IMG/VR virus record: IMGVR_UViG_3300010296_000081
Coordinates: 1 to 24,442 of that record
Direction: 5' to 3' (one strand)
Length of the DNA: 24,442 nucleotides
From: a virus
Below are positions 8,901-19,600 of this stretch, piece by piece. Each line of letters starts with the position of its first letter. The first letter of the stretch is position 1. The translations under genes were made by a program, and so were the position numbers. The notes beneath the pieces were generated by a model. It did not search any database. It saw only the letters and a list, made by a program, of their open reading frames with translations, and had not been told where the DNA came from.

Positions 8901-10459
8901 ACTGGTTTAATGCTCTCTACGCCCGCATCATCTAGAGATTTTTTCTTCATGCAATACCCCCCTCTGTGTTGCCACCAGTATTTTGTATACAATTGAACAA
9001 TATTCCAAGGACATCCTCCTTGGTCTGGATAATACATAAACATTATATTAGGACCACCATATATACTATTTGAATAAATCGAATAATCTATGTCACTCTC
9101 CAAGGAAGAATCGTTAGATAATGTATCTAAATCTTCCCATATTTTATCATGGTAATCACCTGCTGATTCATCGAACAAAGCAAATTCCGAACACAAGTTG
9201 TCATCAAATAAAACAGTAGAACCGTCTGAATCGTAATCAATAAAACTTCCTGGGCAATCCGAGGGGTATTCCACCCATATCATTTTAAACTCAGTGCATT
9301 TGCTCATATTGCTTGGATAATTATATCCTTCATTGTACTCTATTGCTTCGTCAGAGGAATAATATATTTGGTTTCCTTCTCCATCTACATATGCTTCAAC
9401 ATCAAAGTATCCATTTCCATCCCCTCCTCCTCCTGTAAAGCAGTCTACATTAGTGTTGAATGTCGGAGTCCATTCATCTTCATAAGGATAATATCCATCT
9501 GAATCTGGAACTTTTATTCTAAAATTTGCATTATCTTTGGTTCTTCTATATTTATCCCAATTTACTCCTATTGTCCATGTATAACCCGCTCTTTTTACAT
9601 GATACCAGTTAGTTTGATTCCATGATGCATCACCCACTTGTTCATGATATTGATTCCAGGAACCAAGAAATACTCTTCTGTAATCGGTTTTGTGTTGTTT
9701 AAATGGTCTTGGATCAATTGCTGAGTAACCATTTGGATGTACTAATCTTAAATTTCTCTCCCAATAGTTATATCTTTTTCTTTTTAAAACTAAAGCATAT
9801 CCTAAAAAATTTTTATCTGCTGTTACGGTGATTGGATTGTCTTTATGTATTCCTATGAAAGGATTTTCTACTGTATGAGCATGAGCAGTATTTGACAGCC
9901 AATGACAGCTCTCTCTGTTTTGCGCTTGAAATAAATCATCAGAAAGTGTAGAGTGCGAACTTGTTCCCTCATTTAATACACTACCATCATCTGGGTTTAT
10001 CTTTCTTGAGTAATTTCTTTTTTGTGTATAAACATTTTCTATATCATCTACGGTCATATTATTTACCGTGTTTCCGTAAAAAGTATTTGTGGCTACTTGA
10101 TTTTCGTAACTTTCCATGTCAGGCCAGCCAAATACATAAGGCTGCTCTGATCCCATTGCATACCTCGATCTACTTGGATCATTTTGATCATATCCATCGA
10201 AACTTGGATCATAAAAAACTTTATATATTTCTTCCCTATTTCTTTCATTATATGGATTTCTACCATCATAATAATATAGATTATAGAACTCCATAATTCT
10301 ATCTCTACGCTCTCCCGCAAAGCTAAAAACAGAATGACTATCTTCAGTTTTTGTTTGGCCAAATCTCACATCGTGAGCTGAACTTTTTACAAAATGGCCC
10401 AGCTCAGCTATATCTGCTATTGCACCGTAATTATTCCAATATATTTGGTCAAATGGCAT
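5981..10459 (-). CDS. Large Trp/Tyr-rich putative tail/receptor-binding protein of unknown family
   Basis: 1492 residues, ATG at 10459, 9 bases after the stop of the 56-residue gene. No family is recognised. The sequence is very rich in Trp, Tyr, Asn, Asp and Gly (blocks such as 'DHAWWEGDSFFGDYLG' and 'TGLNWWGYTDAKMNF') and poor in long hydrophobic runs, so it is soluble and probably beta-rich. That composition is common in surface-exposed, carbohydrate-contacting virion proteins. The last 110 residues include a charged helix ('EPAEKSRLEKSLLNEWVL') followed by a compact strand-rich end. A chance HEARH motif sits at 751-755. It follows J in the same direction, where other phages keep side fibres or J-associated proteins; a receptor-binding role is inferred from this position only. 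Confidence 0.65.
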   Translation of the reverse strand: MPFDQIYWNNYGAIADIAELGHFVKSSAHDVRFGQTKTEDSHSVFSFAGERRDRIMEFYNLYYYDGRNPYNERNREEIYKVFYDPSFDGYDQNDPSRSRYAMGSEQPYVFGWPDMESYENQVATNTFYGNTVNNMTVDDIENVYTQKRNYSRKINPDDGSVLNEGTSSHSTLSDDLFQAQNRESCHWLSNTAHAHTVENPFIGIHKDNPITVTADKNFLGYALVLKRKRYNYWERNLRLVHPNGYSAIDPRPFKQHKTDYRRVFLGSWNQYHEQVGDASWNQTNWYHVKRAGYTWTIGVNWDKYRRTKDNANFRIKVPDSDGYYPYEDEWTPTFNTNVDCFTGGGGDGNGYFDVEAYVDGEGNQIYYSSDEAIEYNEGYNYPSNMSKCTEFKMIWVEYPSDCPGSFIDYDSDGSTVLFDDNLCSEFALFDESAGDYHDKIWEDLDTLSNDSSLESDIDYSIYSNSIYGGPNIMFMYYPDQGGCPWNIVQLYTKYWWQHRGGYCMKKKSLDDAGVESIKPVAYGYQQSTWEFIYTTARRQNQGLGCYLKTVRSCNSNENDPTGLNWWGYTDAKMNFCTNLIADSEFYDWMDGCYWTVDHWMFSSNRSSAPSNFNTIKDSGNKILTDKWFFRQPGTAGSSYDGLFENSTNPVYLKIGRPLDANNTNGFSNINGTFPFGAVGEQYIESNSSNAVGERFWDVDNYDMVQRSGAAWLQYNMFFTRMPKIGHAAPQPLSTTTQNNNHLGNFSVVDIHEARHIESYVQPYIYQQDFTDGYPRAHPYSIYWTSFFQVTDNDDLPMFPEDYFHEGETLAKHKWVSDHAWWEGDSFFGDYLGLLGDTHRAYKNSEGKYEIERVWWKDSIDVKDAAIHPSYSKRQLTDTGSIYLKNMTIKKNGNVLHAWKDTIGEWIEQPSSEIYTDRSSKIVATNTSSNRKVITFSNMYSNNNNRCKRYFDTSFQIKFGNSTTWHEISAVNNGNIVLTTSPNSLSNSSFTLRIPRGSPNEDYTWGNYKLSNFDGDNYTLNRAWQLGNQNDVTWFELFISTPAETEKSLYEIFNTSWWGDQSSGGITGKPDRHPFFSNELSESLHIRNGFTSLAYWQDSYWNNRAGQFGHVSSKVKGNVNWDVASWVSYWECAHTVYDGPWKSTNNGEPVNYNLDFGEPGDSEYWKGPRGDDVYPYQQDFNKPNYNPVGGWIPPTPMGKGDYRHIRPPAVNMANYATVQASSAGWFSNLDNFTMDPGIAAPVKDTQGNSVNFRINSFIFGGMDKASGAIWPGYGYDQSVRYLIGDLDTNIENKADWASMMVDAFGIPDTSGNVPLMPYLDRPWMAFSSFKTFPALTAYYQIGQRTNYDTDIASFNMTSLENAGNKGSTLGNFWKDNSAGKALRRSAVEPAEKSRLEKSLLNEWVLASYGYDNDIMGWGNKTAGTEPHFITIFESNEFIKKGTTFSVSFQQAATAFNRELERTAGGYSEIDETLGMGRTTIDIDSYELYLCAIP

Positions 10460-10468
10460 ATCTTGAAT

Positions 10469-10639
10469 TTATCCCTCAACCTCTTTTTCTTTACTATCTT
10501 TTGACTTTTTTTCTATCTCAGATCGAAGATCTAGTTCCTTTTCGAGAATTTCTATATTTTTTTCTATATTTTCTTTTTCTTTATTTAGTTCGTACAAAAA
10601 AGCTTTAATATTTACAACATCTAATTCCTTAATATTCAT
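10469..10639 (-). CDS. Small coiled-coil protein, 56 residues
   Basis: ATG at 10639, TAA at 10471-10469, 56 residues: starts MNIKELDVVNIKAF and ends KDSKEKEVEG. From about residue 12 to 50 it is a highly charged Lys/Glu helix with Leu/Ile at heptad-like spacing, so a coiled coil is likely. It fills the only real gap between J (stop at 10693) and the 1492-residue gene (start at 10459), reads in the same direction and is spaced 9 bases from the next start, which supports a real gene. Function unknown; a small assembly partner or chaperone for a neighbouring tail protein is a guess. Confidence 0.65.
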   Translation of the reverse strand: MNIKELDVVNIKAFLYELNKEKENIEKNIEILEKELDLRSEIEKKSKDSKEKEVEG

Positions 10640-10644
10640 AATAC

Positions 10645-10650
10645 ATTATA
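10645..10650 (-). promoter_or_regulatory. Possible -10 hexamer TATAAT before the 56-residue gene
   Basis: Minus-strand TATAAT, 5 bases upstream of the ATG at 10639, within the 53-base J-to-next-gene gap. It lies in the imperfect palindrome ACATAATATAATGT. No matching -35 was identified and the sequence is AT-rich, so chance is a real possibility. Confidence 0.25.
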
Positions 10651-10692
10651 TTATGTTTTTTTTATTTATTCTTAAAGTAATTTTATTAAAAA

Positions 10693-13600
10693 TTACCAAG
10701 ATGCATCTGCAGTGTTTTTCGTATAACTGCCCTGTCTATATAAATCTATCCTGAATCTTATGCTGGTATTACTTCCCACGGATGTTGGTTTAGCAACTAG
10801 ATATGAATCTTTGTTTGCTCCTGGTTCTATTTTATTTGTATTACTCAAGGTTGTATAATAACCAGCTTTTGTAGCCGTGAAGTTTCCATATTTATTTTCA
10901 GGCCCCAATATACTTGGCACAGCTGCTTGAGGATCGTTTTTAGTAAACCTAACAGTGGCATTGTCCACATCAGTCTCTAGATATATACCTGAAACAAAGT
11001 ATCCTATAGGACTATTTGATATTATTGTATATAAATCATTTAAAACGGGTAATCTAATATCTCCATGTATGCAAGTAATAACTTGATTTGCTATACCCCA
11101 AGCACTTTTTGGGTCTGTTCTAAAATTAGATATCCATCCACCCATGTGTTCTCCCTGAAGAAGGAATCCTTTACCATATGTATTAGGGTCTGGCGGATCG
11201 TAATTTGAGGGATGTCTGGTAGTTTCATATATTGCATTATCTTTAGAGCTGCTCGCTAAACCAGTTACTGTTAAATATTGATTTTCACCTGCCCATCCAA
11301 AAAGTTTTCCAGCTTCATTTACCACAGAAAAATGCCCTTCTGAATTTATATACCAACCAACCCTATATGGATTTGTACTTGCATTATGCGCTCCAGCAGC
11401 TACAGTTTGTAAATTGTTGCTAGTTCTTGGTACATCATAATCAGGGTGAGATGTTGATAACCAGTCTGGATCCATGATCAAACTGCCCACTCTTCCGTAT
11501 CTTCCAGTGATTGTTCCTTTTACAAATGCATTTTGAGCCCACATAGAGCCTTGTTTGTCTACATAAAATGGATCCGTGTTTTTAGGAGCTCTATTTCTAT
11601 TACTATATCCATAAGATCCTATGCTGATTTCTCCATCATCCCAAACTTTTAACCAAGGTTCGCTTGATGTTCCTTTACCTATCATCATTTTGACCCCACT
11701 AATGTTTCCTCCTCTAACTACAAGATCGCTTAGTATTGTTTCTCCATCAGCGCCCAAATAAAAACTCTTTGTAGTACCATCCCAAACGCTTTGATAGTTT
11801 ATAGAACGCATTGCGCTGCTGTTTATAAGTATACCATTTGTATCTTTAGTTACTGATGTAACATTTCCATATGGGTCTCTATTTACCCGAGACCCAAATC
11901 TTATACCATCTCCAACATCTACATTGCCAGATATGCCAACATCACCTATGATGTAAGCATCCTTAGTTTTAAGAGTTCCTTTCCGAGATACAAAAAATGG
12001 GTGATTCTTGCTTGGAGCTGTTGCAGCTGTACTTAAAGATCCATTTGTAGTCCATTTGGCTCCTGCATAATCTCCTAAACTTATATCTCCATTGGAAAAT
12101 GCTTTAAACCATGGGTTGTCTCTGGAACCTCTTCCAATCAATAGATTTGCGCCACTTATCCAGCCTCCAGTTACGGCTAAATTATGTAAAATTGCTTTAC
12201 CATTTTGTGTTAACTGGAACCCTTTGTCGGATCCATGCTGAAAATTAGTAGACTGCAATCCAAATCTATTGATTAAAATTCCATCTTCATCTGTAGCACT
12301 AATTACTCTTCCGAATCTGTCTCTAGTAACATGGCTACCAAATCTCATTCCATCTCCAACATCTACTCTACCAGAAATATTCAAATCTCCTCTAAATTCA
12401 GCATCTTGAGCAAATAAATTTCCTTCTCTGGAAACATAGAATGGGTTATTGTGATAAACTAAGCTTCTTCCTATAGATATATCACCTTTACTTGTTACCC
12501 TAAAAAATGCATTATCGTAACATCCATTTCCTATAATTAATCCCATGGACCCGCTAAGTAAACCCGAACGAATGTCAATACTTTTAAAGTATGCTGTTCC
12601 ATCACCTACAATCTTCCAACCTCGAGCATCTTCTGTTGGGTCACAAGGATTAAAATCATCATCAAAATTATAACTTTGAATTACACTACTGTAACTATTG
12701 TAAGTGTCTCCTAGAACAATTGTTTGTCCAACTTCTAGTGCATCTGCTTTTGCAGTTCCTAAAATTTTTGCATCTGCAGCGAATAAAGACCCGTCTTTAG
12801 TGACTTTAAATTTAGCATCATGTATTCTCCAGTAATCTCTAACGGCTGGTACATTATTTGAATCCCAATCTCTTGATCCTGTGGTAGTAACTCCACTTAA
12901 TCCGTATGCATTTCCAAATAAATTATAAAAATCAAAACCGTTGTATTCTAAACCAGGAAGTTCAAGTTTCAATATACCATTACTTTGGTTAAATGATTCT
13001 ACTTGAGCTATCTCCCAGCCATAATAAAGAGGACCTCTTTTCCAGTTTGTTTCTAGATATACTCCTGGCCTTATAGCCGCTTTTTCTATGGCAGTTAAAT
13101 GATCAGTTTCAATTTGTACAAATACAGAAGAATATTGATCATCGTAATCGTATCCCTCATATTTTTCCCCAAAAACACCACTAACACCAAGCTCTCCCTT
13201 AAAGAACCCAGAGATTTCTTTTGTTTGGTTTCCGATTGTTAAGTTTCCTTCTGAGTCAACATTAAAAGCCGAAGTTCTACTTGCTCCAATTTCAATAGTT
13301 CCAGCAGTTAAATTTCCTCTAATCTCTAAAGTGTTTGGGTCTATATCTATGGCATGAAAACCATCTGGGTCTTTTGAGAATGTAGGTTTTGTAAAATCTG
13401 AATCAGAATATTCTTTATGACCAGTCCAGAATAATCCGTACCCTCCTGGAGAAGGGTCACCTATTCTGAACATTTTATGGTCTAAGTATACACCCTTTCC
13501 TATTGAATATGCATATTGTGGAGTTTCTACAGCTCTTGTAAATACATTATCACTCAAAACTCTTCCGCTTGGGTGTGATAATATAAAATCTGCTGCAGTT

Positions 13601-16600
13601 ATTCTATCAGTTAAAATTCTGCTTGCATATATATTAGATATGTAATCTGCACTAATAGCTCCTCCAGTTACATATCCTTGAGTGTGAGGAGTTTGTCCGA
13701 ATGCTAAATTAGCTTCGTTTGAAAATATAGTTTTAGCTTTATTGACTGGATAGTAATTATGGACATCCCTAGATATTCCAGACACAAACTGCTTACTCAA
13801 ATTTTCTGACTTATCTATAGTTCTTAGAAAATAAAAATAATATATACTTTCTCCATTAATACCTGTTTCTACATCATTATCAATATATGATGTCGATGCT
13901 GAAAGTTTGTATGTATATAATTCTGGATTATTAAAGAAATAACCGCTAATATGAGACATCTTCCAGCAGTTAGTGTTTGGGTTTGCTAAAGTAGGCTCAA
14001 CAGAATCTTCTTTTACTATACCTGTCGGTATTCCTGTCTTATAAACCAATATACTATCAGTATCTTTTGATATGCCTTGATCCCAATCCCATTCCAAGAA
14101 TATTTGCTTTGGTCCTGAAATTATATTAAAGTTATTTGGAATTTTTGGGAGAGTTGAATCTTTTGGAGTTTTTATTGGATTATCGTAAGACAAAGTCCAC
14201 TGGCTTTGCTTTCCGTCATGCTCATTGATTCTTGCTCTTAAATAATATGTTTGATTAGCTTCTAAATTACTAAAGATTCCGCTTCCAATATTCCTGCCAG
14301 GATATCTTACCTTTAAATCATCATCATCGTCACTATATTGTACAGGAATTTCTTGTGTTCCTATTAATGGGTTAAAGCTTGGTCTTTTTGATAGTTGTAT
14401 AGTATAAGATAAATGTTGCCTATTGAGCGGATCATCATTTATTAAATAATTTATAAATGCATAAGATGTTCCATCACCCCCATCGTCATTAATTATTCCA
14501 GTAGTGCATCTTACTTCGTCTCTAAATAAAGCTTCTGTTCTTCCTACATCCACTAATCTTCTTTCGCTTATCTTTCCTTTATTGTTCGATGTGTCTTCAG
14601 CTTGAAGCCAAAAATAAAATTTCTTACCCGCATTTGCAGAAAAATCTTTTAATGGAATTATATCCGAAATTGCTATCGTCGATTGATGAATAGCAACCTT
14701 TTTTTGGTCTGAAAAAGAGTATCCATCTTCTGAAACTGTAGCTATATCAGTTCCAGTATATAAATGTATATGCTCTAAATCATGGTCACCTGGATTTTCC
14801 CAGCTTAAAAATATATTATTTCCATTTTTTTGAGAAGAAATCCAAGTTGGTGTACCAGGTGGGATGTTATCTGGAGCAGCATATATATAGTCCTCATATC
14901 CAGGTTTTATATCATAATATTTATTTGTCAGTATTGTATCATCAGCCCAATTTGATTGAAAAATATCAAAAACAGATTTGACTCTTACTTCATAATAACT
15001 ATCTCCTTTAGCTTCAAAAATATAATGCCCCGAACCTTCTCCAAGAACCCCAGGGTTATGAAAGGCTTTAGTTGAATCTCTTTGACCCAATAAAGTCATC
15101 TCCTCAACATTCTGATACTCCGTGAAATAATATCTAAAAGAATCGTCGTTTTGTTCCTGTCCTGAATAAAATACATGTATTACAGACCTGCCATCTGATG
15201 TTATTTCTCCACTGGTATGAACTACTGGACCATCTAAATTAACATATTCAAATGATGTATCCACATACATTCCTGTATTATTAGAGCTATCTACGGCCAA
15301 TGCATGAAAATACCATTTTGTGTTTTCGTATGATTCTGAACCAGGTTTATTAAATTTATCTATTGCAAAAGAGGGTGCATCATCAGGAAGAACTGAAGCA
15401 AAGGGACTCGAGTAATCTATTGGGAGATCCTCTATTTTTGTGGTTGACTGTTCTTCTTCTACTGTAAAATCAAAATTTTCTTTACCAATTCCAGTATAGA
15501 GTAAAACTTTTACTACATCATTTTCTTTAGGTTCATCCCAAGAGAATCTAAAATTCGACCACTCTTTACTGACCCTGAATCTTTCTAATTTTCCTGGAGG
15601 TTTGGAATCTCTTGGTACATAAACATGATCTGATACAACATCATAAATTTCATTGCTTAAAATTGTATCAGTAGCCCAATCAGTTTCATTTTTACTTAAA
15701 ACTATTCTAGTTTTTACATCGTAAAATGTATTTCCATTTGCCTCAAATACAAAATGCCCTGATCCTCCATAAGTATCGCTATCATTATAAGCAGCTTTGT
15801 CCTTCCCTTGGAAGGTCTTAATATCGAAAGAATTAATATCTTTATATTCGGTAAGATAGTATTGAAAAGTACTATCATCTTGAGCTACTCCAGAGTAAAA
15901 AACATGAACTAATCCTTGACCTGCTTCATTTACTGTTCCACTAGTGTGTAGAACAGGAGGAGACATGTCCACCGTTTTAAATTCTGCATCTGTATAAACT
16001 CCTGTATTATCAGAAGTATCTACTGGAAGAATGTGAAATGGATATGTAGTTGCAGCATTTTTGTACTGTATTACATCGTCAAATCTAGATATAGGAAATA
16101 CTGGTCTATCGTCTTTATTTACCGAAGCAATTAATCCATTTTTATTTTTTGCAATTTCGATGATTTTATTTTGATCTACAGTAACTTCTCCAAAATTATC
16201 TTTACCTACTCCAGTATAAAGTAGGACTCTATTACAATCCGCCTCTGGAGGAGGATCCCAGGAAAATTCAAAGTCAGAAAACTGTTTTCTAATTTCAAAG
16301 TTTTTAATTTTTAGTGGAGCAAAATTATCTTTACCTATTTTTGCAGTAGAAGTTGCCACTAAGGATTCTCTGTTTTCTGATGTGAAAGCCGATAATTTTC
16401 CGAAATATTCTGTGTTGGCTGTTACTTCTCTTATTTCAAGATGACCAGATGCACCAGCTTCATATTGTGCTGGTGCAGTTTTTATATCTTCCTGAAAAAT
16501 ATTTATTGAGTGATTGGACACTCCAAAGGTTTCATCATTAATTTTTAGAAAATATTTTTTAAAACTTTTGTCGTTGTGAAATTGTCCTGAGTAAAATGCA

Positions 16601-19600
16601 TGAAGTATTGGAGACTGCCTATATGTATCAGTTCCTTTACCTTCTTCTCTTATTTCTCCAGAAAGATATAAGTCTGGAGCTACAGCCACATCAAATAAAC
16701 TAATTAAATTACTATTTCTTGGATCACTAAAATTTCCTGCTACATCAAATGCTCTTATATGGAACATAGCATTCGTTCCTATACCTAAAGGATTTCCATT
16801 TAAATCAGCAAAAGACCCTCTACTTGTATCTGCTTCATAAACGGTATGGGATGCATATTTACCTACAACTTCTGTAAAGGAAGATCCTATTTTAGGTAAT
16901 CTGTATTCGTTGTAACCCCCAGCCCCTTCTTCTCCTAAATTTGTATTTTCAAATTCTGGAACTTCTCCTCCTACCCATCCAGTATATAATCTAAATCCTA
17001 TTAAATCTAACTCTCTATCTGGAGATTCATTTTCCCATCTAAAGCTTAAGTTATTCGGAAATAATGGGTTTAGAGATACATTAAAGTGGTCGGGTGGGTC
17101 GGGAGGTATTAAGTCAGGCTCTCCCCTGAAAAACATTACTTTTTCCTCTGATCTTCCAAAATCGTTAGCCTCAGACCATCTCAATTCGTAATAACCGTTT
17201 GAATCAGGGAGTTCAAATTCTCCAGATACCGCACCAGTTACTCTAGCTTCATATGCATCTGCATCAAATATTGCACAACCATCTATTGCTAAATCATCAA
17301 ATTCAGATTCATATCTCGGGTGAGCAACTTCAAGAAATGGAGTAAATTTAGAATCTTTATAGTTTGGCAGACTAACTGTTAAATTATTACTTCCTCCAAC
17401 TCTAGCTTTGTCTCGATCTGCACCCAAACTAAGATCCCATAAAATCTTATTTGATCCACATTTTTGTTTGAGACCAGGAACCTTCCATTCATTATTTTGT
17501 AATAAATTTGTATCATTGTTACCCATTTTTGTCACCACGAGACTTCTGTAGTACTCTTCAGTGATTCTTTGCACTCGCATGAAGTAATTTCCAAAATTTG
17601 TTACATCTGGATTATAGTAATCTTCATTCTCCTCTAAATTATGTATGAAGTAATTTGCTCTCGATCTAGTAACCCCTTCTGAATTTACATATCCAGTCGC
17701 AGCAATTATAACTTCAATAGTATTTTTTTCTGGAGCTCCTAAGTTTTGTACTTGAGTATTATCGTCGGGATCGTCATCAAATTGAGGTAAAGGTCCACCT
17801 CCAGCTGATGGTCTATTTGCTGGAGTCGGGTCGTATGGAACTGTCCTGGCTGTATATATTGTTGATAAAGAGTCAGTTTGGCTAAATTTTTCCCTATTAT
17901 ATTCCATTGCAATCATAGAATATGTTCCATCCTGATTTTCTGTTTTACCTAACAATTGATATTCTTTAGAATCAAAAGCTTCTGTAGACCCATCAGCTTC
18001 TTCTCCATGCAATATATACAAGGCTCCTTCCTTTAGTTTAGTTGATACTGATTTTCTTTCATCTCCTCTAGGCATTCCAGCTAAAACATTTGTAGCAAGA
18101 AAATAATCATTGAATGTTTTGTATCCAGCTGAAGAACTTATAAAGCTTATTTCTTTTGGAATTCTTTGAATTAAATCTTCGTTTTGATGAGTTAATATTT
18201 TAGTTCCAGATGTAGTTACTTCAAAATAATTGTTTAAATTTGTATTTGCAGATGTTTCTGAGTTTATTGGAATTATTTCAGCATCTCTTTGCCCTCCATC
18301 GGACGCACCTTGATGCTGTCCGTTTCTATGTATAAATTCAATATAATGTTCAGATTCATTTAGATTAACATCTTCATCAGGGATTAAAAAGCTTATGCTT
18401 GTGTATTTTTTTGTTAAATCTAATTTTTGATCTATAAAAACATAATTTTTACTAGGGGTAGGATTATCATCGACCACTTCTAATACTCTCCCCCCTACTT
18501 TAAATCCATTTCTTAACTCATCATATATTGTAAAAATGTGCCCTGGTTCTATATGTTCTGCTTGACTGTCTGTTGTAAAACTTACAGTTTCTTCCTCGAG
18601 TACTGAAGTTAATAAAATCCACCTAGCAGTCCTTAATGCTTGATCTCGAGAAGTACAGCCGACAGCCGTTACTTCTTTTAGATTCCAGCCGTATCTTGTG
18701 ATGCCTTCGGGATCTTCTACGTATTCGTATTTAGTTAAAAATGAATCTTCTTTATCCTTGTAAGCTACTTTTACAGCTGTAAATTTTGACTGCCTTGGAG
18801 CTCCTGCATAACTAAAATTTCCTTCTAATACAGAATCATTGCTGAATTTAAATATTGAATTTTTAAGAGCATTCATGGAGATAAAAATCTCCAAATTATT
18901 GAAATATGCTATACCTCTAAAAATCGAACAAATCTCATTTACAGTTTTGTATGCATCTGCTGGATTTTGAAGCAAAAGGTTGCAACTAAATCTCCGCTCT
19001 TTTTTAAATGAGTTGTCAACTGGTATTGATGTTGGAACTAGTTCGTCGCAATATTTGGCAATTTTAAATAATTCCCATTTGTCTAAATTAACATCTCTTA
19101 TGTATTCTCCTAAACCATAAATATCATTGGTCAATATATCGTACAAAATCCAAGCTGGATTATCGGTCCATTCTAATTCTTCTTTAAATGTCCCATCCCA
19201 AACTCCTTCGTGTCTTTCTTCGCTTGTATGCGAACTACCCTTTGACCCATAACTACTTGTATATGCCCTTAAATTTGTTGGCCCTTTTTCATTCTCCAAT
19301 TTTTCAACATAATTACTGGGAACCTTTACCCTTTTTAGTTTCATGTCAAAAGACCTAGTTGGAGCATTTCCAAAGTTCTCTGCATTAACTAATGATGCAA
19401 TCATAGCAGAGCCTGGGTAATTAAAGTTCCTGTCTACTATTTCTGTAACTGAGTCAAGTGTTACTGAAAATTTACTTTTAAAATTGTATGACTGAGCTGT
19501 TACATTTCTTATGTAAATCTGTCTTGGTCTAGGTCCAGAGAGATCTTTCGGGTCAATTAATTTCAACCAAATATCTTCTTTGTATTGAGATAAAGATAAG

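Noticed and set aside
10640-10692. Terminator between J and the 56-residue gene
   Set aside because: The imperfect ACAT...ATGT palindrome is short and AT-only, and the T-run is on the wrong strand for the J transcript.
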